64,000 nucleotides of DNA, taken from NCBI GenBank assembly GCA_019828565.1, contig JAHDYR010000012.1, positions 806,001 through 870,000 on the forward strand, in the 5' to 3' direction. The position numbers were made by a program, and so were the translations under genes. Within the stretch, counting starts at the first letter, position 1. Each line of letters begins with the position of its first letter. Of this stretch, positions 10,101 through 17,530 are shown in pieces. The notes below the pieces were generated by a model. That model had not been told where the DNA came from. It worked only from the letters and a program-made list of their open reading frames with translations, and made no database searches. The stretch comes from Carpediemonas membranifera (Eukaryota; Fornicata).

Positions 10101-10980
10101 CTGGGCCGCCCTCTGCATGAATGCCCTCGACAAGGGGGACGACGCGCTCTTCTACTCGACGCTGGCCCGGGCCGCAGCCCTCGACGCGACGACCCGCCCC
10201 CTCGAGCGGCTGCTCATTGGCCACCCGGACCACGCCGTGGCGACGCGGGCCGTCACAAGGACTTGGCCCGGCGTCAAGGGCGCCCAGCCGAGGGCACGAC
10301 GCCTGGCTGACGAGGCGGGACTGAGCGTCATTGCCGCAAATCTAGCAGACGCCGACGACACCGCCGACGCCGACGAGGTTGTCCGCATGCACCTCAAGGC
10401 CCGCCGCTACGCGGACGTCATCGCGGCTGTGGATCCCCGGGACGATGAAGCGTCCGACAGTCGCAAGATGATGCTGTCGATGGCCCTTGGCCTCACAGGC
10501 GCGGTCAAGCGGGGCGTCGCCGTCCTCAAGACGGTCAGCAAGGCGACCGTCACAGCCGGCTTGCTCGCGGCGCTCGTCGGCAGCGACAAGACTGCGATCC
10601 GCCTGCTCCAGGGTCGCGACCACCCCATGGTGCTGGCGGCCGTCATGCTGCGGGCCTTCCAACACTCCCGCCAGCAGGTGCTTCTCGACGAGGCCCGGTC
10701 TGTCATCAACGCCGGGCCGGAGGGGCCTAGTTCCCGCGTGCTGACGGCTGCCGCGGCCATTCTCGACGGCGAGGGCGTGGCTGAGAGCGCCGCCCTGCTG
10801 CATAACCCGCCCGCCGGCGACCCGGTCGTGGGCGCCGTCGCACTCTGGCTTGCCGGGGTCCGCGACGAGGCCGTCCGCATGGGGGTCGAGGACGGCGTCG
10901 AGAGCGGTGCGGTCGGCGTCCTGGCAGGCATGACCGAGGAGACGGCCCAGCTGGCCGCACGCATGGCCTGTCAGGTGTGA
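7156..10980 (+). CDS. large helical-repeat (TPR-like) protein, 1274 aa
   Basis: I place the start at ATG 7156 (MQARIDRARQEVIEATT); in-frame ATGs at 7054 and 7063 would add about 30 residues of lower coding quality. The protein is almost wholly alpha-helical. Near the N-terminus it shows TPR-like pairs (CGKAAYFLEMFPLAEGFYT followed by EPSNVHAYLGLFEV), and it continues as Ala/Leu-rich helical repeats to the end. There are no transmembrane segments or catalytic motifs. Such solenoids are scaffolds (Ski3, APC/C subunits, IFT proteins), but no subfamily can be named. The first 200 nt are clearly less GC-rich than the rest, as in several neighbours. GGTAAAT follows the stop by about 23 nt. Confidence 0.75.
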   Translation: MQARIDRARQEVIEATTIQAQLKAKARLVRVLFECKMFAEIIAIGRPVMSLDVPIPLSLPLLCGKAAYFLEMFPLAEGFYTRVLMMEPSNVHAYLGLFEVHTNRKVITEERCRRYLADMDQLERHMPPDDHRLANCQRIFLRSQLIDPQTDTSTIVEAADAACTIPRIIGAIEDLEAALAHAIPRNSPHRDFEISCWNQVYTRLLSETERWLAVEVDSLANQKALRTRRPTLADIPTEVRARVSLRRLTFEFQCKAQPYIEPQGSYMTTNPPHAGLFDVLVHLKRFGHADDLWDDAMVRVARLVLGTGHPAAFALLRTMVGAHQSEQADLLRYAFPALQTTDGRGAMVVVPPVSIHELDFAIPIGHQAILAGDRTRLKPLYYADDVTAVDLLRGGTSQQLASMLLLTPFAALGIAQAAITDGVMSTSYEAMNGPIVAAEYVIANAALFGRSAALLNPLAPLSTQLDTVQSTMPPDIMAKYIRAKALTKVSQKSAAMALLDTLPDLPVIVLQRVLIAMQDDSCPESRRRAALEKALEIVPANPTVANGIARIMNRALATQLADPAAAPPVVSVFEPRGVVGENTALAAIAHARVGGDRHTTQHALLMAGRCSVDAVVRRRYFLEAANSRLSPLVLAHAAVYDGTPRAHGRLLFRYFMSVIENQGGGTPVMAQLAFLRAAQLAGLVDSAARVMLTRLPRSPMTNLLQAMSRRGDALYAMDDPLIRIHPLASLLAAEHFLAGDQPARAAEYAKQALRAIQNIGIVPHIGREFQAVFGRLDPALAPRAQLALDNATARSAPIPLLLATSNCPELCSAICRRITTCCGAALTVLEPAFTAMDVLVRAETVVLAACFDKAAGKTGFDAILARTAADLENISGPAAAVALAEVRLEQALLGVDPVTNAFRAITALAPMTNFRVRPMVPLLHGVAVLVLKVHGEEAETTDLGPLTVAPTVMVAAAKALRYLSGLETGTAALAEYQRSVVGWAALCMNALDKGDDALFYSTLARAAALDATTRPLERLLIGHPDHAVATRAVTRTWPGVKGAQPRARRLADEAGLSVIAANLADADDTADADEVVRMHLKARRYADVIAAVDPRDDEASDSRKMMLSMALGLTGAVKRGVAVLKTVSKATVTAGLLAALVGSDKTAIRLLQGRDHPMVLAAVMLRAFQHSRQQVLLDEARSVINAGPEGPSSRVLTAAAAILDGEGVAESAALLHNPPAGDPVVGAVALWLAGVRDEAVRMGVEDGVESGAVGVLAGMTEETAQLAARMACQV

Positions 10981-11003
10981 TAGATACGGATTTATATCGA
11001 TGG

Positions 11004-11010
11004 GGTAAAT
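11004..11010 (+). terminator. GGTAAAT 3' signal
   Basis: Lies 23 nt after the TGA of the helical-repeat gene. The convergent membrane-protein gene has its own GGTAAAT on the other strand at 11030-11036, so the two 3' ends nearly interlock. Confidence 0.45.
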
Positions 11011-11029
11011 AGATAGTTGTGGCCCGATC

Positions 11030-11036
11030 ATTTACC
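11030..11036 (-). terminator. GGTAAAT 3' signal, minus strand
   Basis: Found 13 nt after the stop of the voltage-sensor-like gene, read on the minus strand. Confidence 0.45.
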
Positions 11037-11049
11037 AGTCACCGCACCT

Positions 11050-11700
11050 TCACTTGAGCTTCATGTCGTCGCCGTAGTCATCAAACTCCCGTTCCAGCGC
11101 GGCGAGGACCCCGTCGTCGTCGATGTCGCCCATCGCCTCGAAGAACCCCTCGTCGACGTCCTCGTCCTCGTCCTGCAGCGTGATGAACGGGTGTGTCTTG
11201 GTCCGCCGGGACATGGGGAAGACGCGCCCGACCATCAGGAGGTTTCGGAATACTCGGACGAGGAGGGCGATCATGAAGGCGCTGATGCGGATGGGCTCGA
11301 CGGGGACGGCGTTCGTGCCGAGCAGCAGTGAGAGCACGAGGGCAGGCGATGCCAACACGAGGATGATGTCGACGTAGTTGGCCGCCGTCTTGAAGAAGCG
11401 GACGCCCTGCATCACGAGTAGGAGTCCGTCCTGGAGGAGGAGGCTGCTGGTGATCACCATGAACCCGACGAGGAAAATGATACTGTCCGCGTAGCACTGG
11501 ACATACATAAAGATGAAGATAAGCAGCCCGAGCGTTGGGATGCATGAGAGGAGGAAGAAGGCGCACAGGGCCCACCGAAGGATCACCTGCCGCCGGATCA
11601 ACGTCTTCATCGCGTCAGGCGATAGTGCAGCGCTATTTTCGATCTGTACTGCAAGCGCGCATGCGATTTTTGTCCGCAGACGGCTTATTGCTTCGCTCAT
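11050..11700 (-). CDS. four-helix membrane protein, voltage-sensor-domain-like
   Basis: A 216-residue protein; the start chosen is ATG 11700 (MSEAISRLRTK). Four hydrophobic segments are seen: about 40-67 (WALCAFFLLSCIPTLGLLIF), 72-98 (ADSIIFLVGFMVITSSLLL), 105-125 (NYVDIILVLASPALVLSLLL) and 133-158 (RISAFMIALLVRVFRNLLMV). Segment 3 carries an N-x-x-D-like start, and segment 4 carries spaced Arg residues typical of an S4 helix. The C-terminal 50 residues are highly acidic. This resembles an isolated voltage-sensor domain (Hv1 or the TPTE/VSP sensor). No pore helix or phosphatase domain follows. Proton or voltage sensing is inference; a generic four-helix membrane protein is the alternative. 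Confidence 0.6.
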   Translation of the reverse strand: MSEAISRLRTKIACALAVQIENSAALSPDAMKTLIRRQVILRWALCAFFLLSCIPTLGLLIFIFMYVQCYADSIIFLVGFMVITSSLLLQDGLLLVMQGVRFFKTAANYVDIILVLASPALVLSLLLGTNAVPVEPIRISAFMIALLVRVFRNLLMVGRVFPMSRRTKTHPFITLQDEDEDVDEGFFEAMGDIDDDGVLAALEREFDDYGDDMKLK

Positions 11701-11921
11701 TTTCTTTCGTTTCGTTGCTTCGTATGACGTGAGAAAATAGTCGAAGTTCGGACTTGAACCCGCCCGGGTGCTCGCGCCGGCTATCGATGCCGTCATAGGC
11801 CCACATACAGCCCCGTATCGCACTGGAAACGAGGTTGACACCACGAGAATGTTTGGTCTGCTCTCAGTGCACATGGGGCATACACGACGCCAGGGCGCTT
11901 ACCGCAGGAGGCCGTGTCAGG

Positions 11922-12077
11922 TTGACCCTTCAACACCACATGACGTGTTGCGCAGTATAAACACATACAACACACACAGAAGCCCTGGAGAAGACGATCT
12001 CCCTACCGACTTAAGACGTGAGTAGGAGGGAGACAGGGCAGTGTTGCGCAGTATAAACACATTGTTTGACCCTTCAA
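11922..12077. repeat. mirrored A-B ... B'-A' short repeats upstream of PIF1
   Basis: Block A (TTGACCCTTCAA, 11922-11933) and block B (a 22-bp string containing GCGCAGTATAAACACAT, 11945-11966) recur in swapped order and the same orientation as B' (12041-12062, exact) and A' (12066-12077, exact 12 nt, then a diverged tail). B contains TATAAA, and B' lies about 65-85 bp upstream of the PIF1 start. The 11701-12124 interval holds no gene; these repeats probably belong to promoters or to a small duplicated insertion. Confidence 0.55.
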
Positions 12078-12124
12078 TAGCACAATGACGACTGACCTTA
12101 AACTGCTCGTATGGAGCAACAACG

Positions 12125-13847
12125 ATGGAAGAGCTCCAGCCTGACCAGCGGCGCGTTTATGATGCCGTTATGATGGGAGAATCTGTATTTTTCACTGGTG
12201 TTGCTGGAACAGGCAAGGTTCGTTCCACAGTCGCCTCTCACGCAGTCCTTCTTGCTGAAAGTCATCATCAACGCCATCCGAGAACGGCTAAAAGGCACTG
12301 ATGAGCGAGTCTTTGTGACGGCCTCGACTGGAGCAGCCGCGGTGAACATAGCGGGAACCACGATCCACTCGTTCTCGGGTATCGGCGTTGGCAGCGAGGA
12401 CGCGGCAACCATCGCCATGAAGCTGCGGCGGCGGAAGGGCGGCAACTGGCCGTCCTGTCGCGTGCTTGTTATCGACGAGGTGTCGATGCTGTCGGCGCGT
12501 CTGTTCGACCTGATCGAGTCTGTCGCCCGCATGGTCCGCCGCGACAGAAGGCCCTTCGGCGGCATCCAGGTCATCCTCACAGGCGACTTCCTCCAGCTCC
12601 CGCCCGTCTCCCGTGACGAGCAGGCCCGCTTCGCCTTCGAAGCGGCGGCATGGCCCGGAGTCGTCGGAGAGCGCGTGTTCGAGCTCACACACGTCCACAG
12701 GCAGCGCGACCAGCGCTTCGTCCGCGTCCTCAACGCCATCAGACTGGGCCAGCTGACCTCAGAGGCCGAGGCGGTGCTCGACGCCGCGGCCCGCAACACG
12801 CTGCCTGACGGGGCGCTGCCGGTGAAGCTGTATCCGTTTAGACGCGACGTCGACAGGGATAACTCCATAGAGCTGCGCCGCATTGACGCGGAGGCCATCA
12901 CGATTGCGGGCGTGGATACGGGCGCCGATGCCCAGCGGCGACTGCTCGAGCACTGCCCCGCGCCCCTCGCCCTGACGCTGAAGAAGGGGGCGCAGGTGAT
13001 GCTGCTCAAGAACCTGGACGTCGGAGCGGGTCTATGTAATGGGGCGACCGGCGTCGTGCTCGAAATCAAGGTGCGGCCGGAAGACCTCGCCCAGCGCAAG
13101 GCCCACGTAGCACATGGGTACCCCATCGTCGACGTCCGCTTCTCCACGGGCGCTGTCAAGGCCATCACCCCCGAGGAGTGGACTGTCGGCCAGCCCGAGA
13201 GCAGGGCCAGTGCAAAGCGGCGCCAGGTGCCCCTCGCCCTGAGTTGGGCGATGACCATCCACAAGTGCCAGGGAAGCACCCTCGACATGGCCGAGATCGA
13301 CCTCGGCAATGCCTTCGAGGCGGGGCAGGCGTATGTGGCTTTGTCCCGCGTGCGGGCTGTCGAGGGCCTGAAGCTGGTCCGCTGGGACCGCCGCGCCGTG
13401 TTTGCCAACGACAGGGCAGTCGAGTGGTATCGCGTGCTTAGGGGGGCAGGGCAGGTCGGGCCCGAGGAGATGTCCGAGACAGAGCTAGACACCCCCGAGA
13501 TCGACGTCGACGTTGTGTCGATCCCAGACTCCCCCCCGTCCGTCGAGAGCATCCAGCTCTTCGCCCCGGCAGCCCGGCAGCCCCCGCCCATCCCTGTGGA
13601 GGTCAAGCGGCCCAGTCCCGACCCGCCACTGCCGCCGGTCCTGGCCTTTGTGCGGACCCACCTCCCGCAGCACTGGGATGGGGCCGGGCTACGGGCATCG
13701 CCGGAGACGGCGGCGATGTGGGGCGCCCTGATGCGGCTGACGACAGAGGGGCGGCCCCCGATGGAGCCCCAGCCCCAGGTCCAGGGGGAGGGGCGGCGAC
13801 ACAGCGTGGAGATGTACCTGCCGTTCTTGAAGAAACCGCATGGGTAA
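12125..13847 (+). CDS. PIF1: PIF1-family DNA helicase
   Basis: Exons 12125-12217 and 12246-13847 encode 564 residues once a 28-nt phase-0 intron is removed. The intron interrupts the Walker A motif directly after its Lys: FFTGVAGTGK | SFLLKV. Other superfamily-1B motifs follow in order: CRVLVIDEVSMLSARLFD (Walker B/II), GGIQVILTGDFLQLPPV (III), ELTHVHRQRD (IV), and LALSWAMTIHKCQGSTLD with VALSRVRA (V/VI). PIF1 enzymes are 5'-3' helicases acting on G-quadruplexes, replication forks and telomeres. The last 90 residues are Pro-rich and unconserved. The start ATG 12125 (MEELQPDQRRVYDAV) gives the usual PIF1 N-terminal LxxxQ region. The stop lies within GGTAAAT. Confidence 0.93.
12218..12245 (+). 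other. 28-nt intron splitting the PIF1 Walker A motif
   Basis: Donor GTTCGT, acceptor CTCACGCAG. Without splicing, the exon-1 frame is lost and the P-loop (GTGKS) cannot be made, so this is the best-supported intron of the window. Confidence 0.92.
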
Positions 13848-13849
13848 AT
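13843..13849 (+). terminator. GGTAAAT signal containing the PIF1 stop
   Basis: The TAA stop (13845-13847) is part of GG-TAA-AT. Confidence 0.5.
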
Positions 13850-14033
13850 GACTGCACGGGCACTGGGCATGGGGTGACTGGGCTGACAAGGATGCAAGGT
13901 GTCTGAGGTCCGCAGCGTCGCGTAATGGAGGCTGATTGACCGAAGAAAAAAAGATTTGGGTCGACAGCTCAGACTAGCACGGCAGCAGGACCTCCCCTAG
14001 TACTGCGTTATCGCCGGAACAAAGAAGCACAAA

Positions 14034-15581
14034 ATGAAGATGAAGATGAATAGACAACGATCCTGGAGCAATGCGACTATCGCAGAGGAGCTCTGCCAAC
14101 TGTCATCGTGTTCACGTGCGCTGACGATCAATACGCCTGGAACCGCCTCTTATAAGCTCGCTAAAGCAGCAGCTATGTACAATACAGCAGATGCCCCAAG
14201 TATTAGAGGACGGCGGCGGTTTCTCGGCTGCCTCGTGGTCCCCGTAAGGCCGACGCCCCCGGAGGACCTCACAGCCCTCGCATGCCGCATGGCCGTGCTT
14301 CGCAAACACATGGACCAGTGTCAGGCGCGTGTTCTTGTGGGCGACGGCCTCCTGGAGCTGCAGAGTCCACCCCGGACGGTGGGTCTGCGCGGCCCCCTTC
14401 CCGACGCCCTCTTCACGCTGCCGCCAGCGTTGCTCTGGGCAATTGTCCAGACCGCAGACCCGCAGCAAGGTACCAGTCCGCTCTGGCTGCTGTGCAAGGC
14501 GACCCACCGGGCGGCCGTCCAGCTTGCGCCCCTTGTGTCCGTGCGACAGTTCGGGGTCTGCGAGAAGGCTGTTTCTTTCCTGACGCTGTTCGGACGCGTT
14601 TTTGCCCGTGGGGCGAACCGTTCGGGCCAGCGCGGCGTGGGGGTGGCAGGCCCGCGGGTGAGGCGGTGGGGCAGGGTGCGGTGCCCGACCATCGCACGGC
14701 TGCACCATGCCCACGGGTCATGCATCGCGGAGACCCCGGTCGGGCTATACAGCTGGGGCGACAACACCGGCATGGCCCTCGGCCACACCCGCGGTAGGAT
14801 CGTCACCAGCCCCAGGCGGGTGGCCATCGCCGGGCTCCACGGCCAGTGGCACAAGAAGATCCGCGGCATTCACATCGGGCCCGACCGTACGATCCTATTC
14901 GTCGGCCACCGCTGCTATGTCGCGGGCAGCACAAGAGGGGGAGTCGGCGCCTTCGTCCGGGCCGACGCGACGCCCTTTGTCAGGTCGACTTTGCCGGTCG
15001 ATGCCGAGTCCGTCAAGTTCGGGCCGACGACGATGGCTGTACTCATGGCCGGGCGGGTCTTCATGGCCGGCGCAGTCGGCTCTGTCGCCCCCGGCCAGGC
15101 CGACTGGGCCGACGAGTTCACCGAGTTGCCGTGGCAGGCGGACGACGTCGCGCTTGGGCAGGGCTACATCGTGCTGCTCAACCAGGGCGCCGTCACTGTG
15201 CTCGGCTCCGCCGTCCCACGCTGGCTCGAGCTCGAGGACAACGATCAGCCCGGCCCCCGCCGCGTCATCTTCCCGTGGCCCGTCGACGCAGTGATCACGG
15301 ACGGGTGCCGCTGGTTCGTGCGGTGCGCGTTCCCCGACAGAACCGACACGCGGTGGTTCTGCGGAGGCCCCACCGGCTGGTGTCCGATCGGCTTCCCCGC
15401 ACCGTTAACTGAGATCCAGACCGCGGCCACACAGGGCCCGGCGATCCACTTCCTGACCGACAGCGGGCAGTTCGTGCTGGCTGATGAAATGGTGCGGCCG
15501 TGCCCGCCCCAGCCCAAGGGCTGCCTCAGACAGCTGGGGATGTGGCCGCTGGACCCGGACAACACCGTAAATGGTATTTAA
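14034..15581 (+). CDS. F-box-like / RCC1-repeat protein A
   Basis: A 515-residue protein. Residues about 125-160 (FTLPPALLWAIVQTADP ... WLLCKATHRAAVQ) look like an F-box. The remainder forms degenerate RCC1 beta-propeller blades: GRVFARGANRSGQRGVG, GLYSWGDNTGMALGHTRG, RCYVAGSTRGGVGAF. RCC1 propellers bind proteins or chromatin; with an F-box this would be a substrate adaptor of a Cullin ligase, which is inference. It is clearly paralogous to the protein encoded at 18131-20062, sharing the order F-box-like helix, cysteine/phenylalanine-rich linker, propeller. The start is uncertain, since ATGs at 14034, 14040, 14046 and 14175 are all in frame. A GTAAAT sits just before the stop, inside the last codons. 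Confidence 0.72.
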   Translation: MKMKMNRQRSWSNATIAEELCQLSSCSRALTINTPGTASYKLAKAAAMYNTADAPSIRGRRRFLGCLVVPVRPTPPEDLTALACRMAVLRKHMDQCQARVLVGDGLLELQSPPRTVGLRGPLPDALFTLPPALLWAIVQTADPQQGTSPLWLLCKATHRAAVQLAPLVSVRQFGVCEKAVSFLTLFGRVFARGANRSGQRGVGVAGPRVRRWGRVRCPTIARLHHAHGSCIAETPVGLYSWGDNTGMALGHTRGRIVTSPRRVAIAGLHGQWHKKIRGIHIGPDRTILFVGHRCYVAGSTRGGVGAFVRADATPFVRSTLPVDAESVKFGPTTMAVLMAGRVFMAGAVGSVAPGQADWADEFTELPWQADDVALGQGYIVLLNQGAVTVLGSAVPRWLELEDNDQPGPRRVIFPWPVDAVITDGCRWFVRCAFPDRTDTRWFCGGPTGWCPIGFPAPLTEIQTAATQGPAIHFLTDSGQFVLADEMVRPCPPQPKGCLRQLGMWPLDPDNTVNGI

Positions 15582-15695
15582 GGGGTGATTTACGTTGTTA
15601 CATGACAGCGTAATGATTGTCCGTGCTGGCGGCCATGGTGACATGCTGCGAAGGAAGAACACTGCACCAATCAACAAACGCACAGCAACAGCACA

Positions 15696-16196
15696 ATGAA
15701 CGCTAATAGCGATGATTCTGAACGCATATCAGCAAACCACGGCACCGCGGAGGCGCCCTACGTTCCGCAGCAGGGGGAGGAGAGAATGTTCGACGAGGAC
15801 GCCGATCGCGTTGTTATTGAGGAATGGAGGCACAGTTCCATCAGTGCGATGCCGCAGTACTGCTCGGACTCCCTCGTCCGGCTCCGGTACATGGACTATT
15901 GCAGGTCCGGACCGCGCCAGGGCCAATACAGGGCGGTGTCGACAGCATTGGTCCAGCCCCAGCTGCCCCTCAGTATGTTCGCGGGGTCGCATGTCGTCCG
16001 GCCATTCCGTCCGCCGAGTCCGGACCCCCGGACGGCGCTGCATCTCGAGACGGGTGCCAGATTCACGGAGGCTCAGCCCAAACCCTCTCCGACGGTGGTC
16101 AAGCCGACCCGCCGCCATCCGACGTCGTGGGTGCCCCCGCGGTCAGTCAGGGGCGCTGAGGCTGAGACGGTGTGGGGCGCGACTGGCGCAGCGTAG
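15696..16196 (+). CDS. hypothetical protein, 166 aa, Pro/Arg-rich C-terminus
   Basis: The start ATG 15696 follows a short A/C-rich leader (CAGCACA). Codon use has the high third-position GC of neighbouring genes, which supports it over the overlapping frame at 15712. Residues 35-90 contain aromatic and charged patches (IEEWRHSSISAMPQYCSD, VRLRYMDYCRSGPRQGQY); residues 105-166 are low-complexity Pro/Arg/Thr. No domain is recognised and no transmembrane segment is present. TGTAAAG follows the stop within 10 nt. The next start (Swi5) is only 58 nt downstream. Confidence 0.6.
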   Translation: MNANSDDSERISANHGTAEAPYVPQQGEERMFDEDADRVVIEEWRHSSISAMPQYCSDSLVRLRYMDYCRSGPRQGQYRAVSTALVQPQLPLSMFAGSHVVRPFRPPSPDPRTALHLETGARFTEAQPKPSPTVVKPTRRHPTSWVPPRSVRGAEAETVWGATGAA

Positions 16197-16205
16197 GGCT
16201 AGCTA

Positions 16206-16212
16206 TGTAAAG
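16206..16212 (+). terminator. TGTAAAG 3' signal
   Basis: Lies 9 nt after the TAG of the 15696-16196 gene. Confidence 0.45.
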
Positions 16213-16254
16213 CATGTATTCGTGGACACTGAACAGTTTAACGACGCCAGCCGG

Positions 16255-16786
16255 ATGCAGGGGAGTGATCTTGCCAATGCTTGCAAGACTGCTGTTAAGA
16301 ATGGATATGCAGGCGTAGAAATCGTCCAAGCTAAGCTTGGTATGACTGATGCAGATTTCGCCGCGTTACTGCGGCGCTCTGTGGACGAAGGGGCTGTGCA
16401 GCACTTCACAGTTCTCAAAGACGGTTTGTACATCAGTTCTCGCTCACTCAGGGCAACGATATGGCTGTCTACGAGCTGTTGAGGCCGGTAACCTTCCTGC
16501 GGCCCCCACTGAGCAGGAGCTGACGCAGAAGGCCGCCAAGCTGCGGCGGCAGAAGACATATTACAGCAAGAAGAAGCGCGACGCCCTCTCCCAGCTGACC
16601 GAGCTCGCGGAGGAGGCCGGGCCCTTCGACGGGGTGCCGAGCGGACCCGGGGGGGAGCGGGCCGCGCTGCACTTGTACAACGACCTCAGGGACGCCGCGC
16701 ACACGCTCCTGGGGCAGCTGGCGGCGCGGAGGGGCGTGACGGTGAAGGACCTGTACGGCGAGCTCGGCATTGAGGTGGGGGACTGA
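16255..16786 (+). CDS. SWI5: Swi5 recombination mediator with N-terminal extension
   Basis: Exons 16255-16423 and 16452-16786 (28-nt phase-1 intron) give 167 residues. The C-terminal 80 residues are the Swi5 domain: coiled coil AAKLRRQKTYYSKKKRDALS, then the diagnostic end LHLYNDLRDAAHTLLGQLA with RRGVTVKDLYGELGIE. Swi5 with Sfr1/Mei5 stimulates Rad51/Dmc1 strand exchange in recombinational repair and meiosis. Residues 1-60 (helical, DLANACKTAVKNGYAG..., then EGAVQHFTVLKD) are not part of ordinary Swi5, which is usually under 100 residues, and resemble a small winged helix. Neither exon alone gives a complete protein. The gene is tail to tail with the CAP gene, stops 18 nt apart. Confidence 0.85.
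16424..16451 (+). other. 28-nt intron in SWI5
   Basis: Donor GTTTGT, acceptor CTCACTCAG. Splicing joins VLKD to GQRYGCLRAVEAGNL in frame; both exons then sum to a multiple of three (504 nt). Confidence 0.88.
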
Positions 16787-16792
16787 GGTGGC

Positions 16793-16798
16793 GTAAAT
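16793..16798 (+). terminator. GTAAAT 3' signal
   Basis: Lies 6 nt after the SWI5 stop, within the 18-nt gap to the convergent CAP gene stop. Confidence 0.45.
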
Positions 16799-16804
16799 CT
16801 CCGG

Positions 16805-17449
16805 TCAGTCGGTCTCCACGGCAAACAGCTGGCACAGGTAGAGCATGCCGCCCCGGGCACAGACGCTGACGCCCATGCGGGTCCAGGCCCCCAGCAGGTT
16901 GGCCCTGTGGCCGGGTGACCCGATCCACGCATCCACCGCCGCCCTCGCCGCGTCACCGCTGTTGCCGACCATGGCGACGTTCTCCCCAGCCGCGGCCCCG
17001 ATGGCCTGTGCCCGGCCGCTGAACCGGTCGTGCGAGATGCGGGCGGCGCGGGCCATGTCGTCGGCGTGCGACTGTCCGGCCCGGATCAGCGCGGGATCGT
17101 GTTCGAGCGGGGGCTTGCCGTGCTGCCGTCGGAAGGCGTTGGTGTACTCGAGGGCCTTGGCGGCAACAACGTCAGGGCGAAGCAGGTCGGACGCTGACCG
17201 GGGCTTTGGAATGCGCTCAAGATCAGCTGCACGCTGGAAAGATCGTCCATTCCGCTGCTTGCGGCGGATATCGTCGAGTGTGATTGTCCTGGGGCCCGCT
17301 GCCCGGCACTTTCGCTTCATCCTCTCGCGGTACTGCTGCATCTGCCGGGCCATCGAGTCTTTCTGCGCTCTAGCACGTTCATTGGCCTCATTATCCACAG
17401 CTCGCGGCTTGTCGGTGAGCCTGTGCGGTTTTCCGAAGAATCCGTTCAT
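16805..17449 (-). CDS. CAP/SCP (YkwD-type) domain protein
   Basis: A 214-residue protein from ATG 17449 (MNGFFGKPHRLT). Residues about 95-214 form a CAP/SCP-PR1 domain: ALEYTNAFRRQHGKPPLEHD, then SHADDMARAARISHDRFSGR, GENVAMV and AWIGSPGHRANLLGAWTRMG. This is the compact bacterial-like YkwD form rather than the disulfide-rich animal venom/PR-1 form. The first 90 residues are basic coiled coil (KDSMARQMQQYRERMKRKC), with no signal peptide, so a cytoplasmic location is likely; that is unusual because most CAP proteins are secreted. The role is unknown (lipid or peptide binding in the family). The CXorf65-like gene lies directly upstream on the same strand. Confidence 0.82.
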   Translation of the reverse strand: MNGFFGKPHRLTDKPRAVDNEANERARAQKDSMARQMQQYRERMKRKCRAAGPRTITLDDIRRKQRNGRSFQRAADLERIPKPRSASDLLRPDVVAAKALEYTNAFRRQHGKPPLEHDPALIRAGQSHADDMARAARISHDRFSGRAQAIGAAAGENVAMVGNSGDAARAAVDAWIGSPGHRANLLGAWTRMGVSVCARGGMLYLCQLFAVETD

Positions 17450-17497
17450 GTCTCTGCTTTGGGCAGCGCCGCCCCAAACCATCTGCCACAGTTCGTT

Positions 17498-17504
17498 GTT
17501 TACA
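17498..17504 (-). terminator. TGTAAAC 3' signal, minus strand
   Basis: Lies about 26 nt after the stop of the CXorf65-like gene and 49 nt upstream of the CAP start. Confidence 0.45.
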
Positions 17505-17530
17505 CCACTGGGGTACTCATGCTGGCCCGC

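Noticed and set aside
11741-11820. Minus-strand GGTTCAAGTCCGAAC resembling a tRNA B box and T arm.
   Set aside because: The T stem does not pair beyond two bases and no matching acceptor stem lies upstream.
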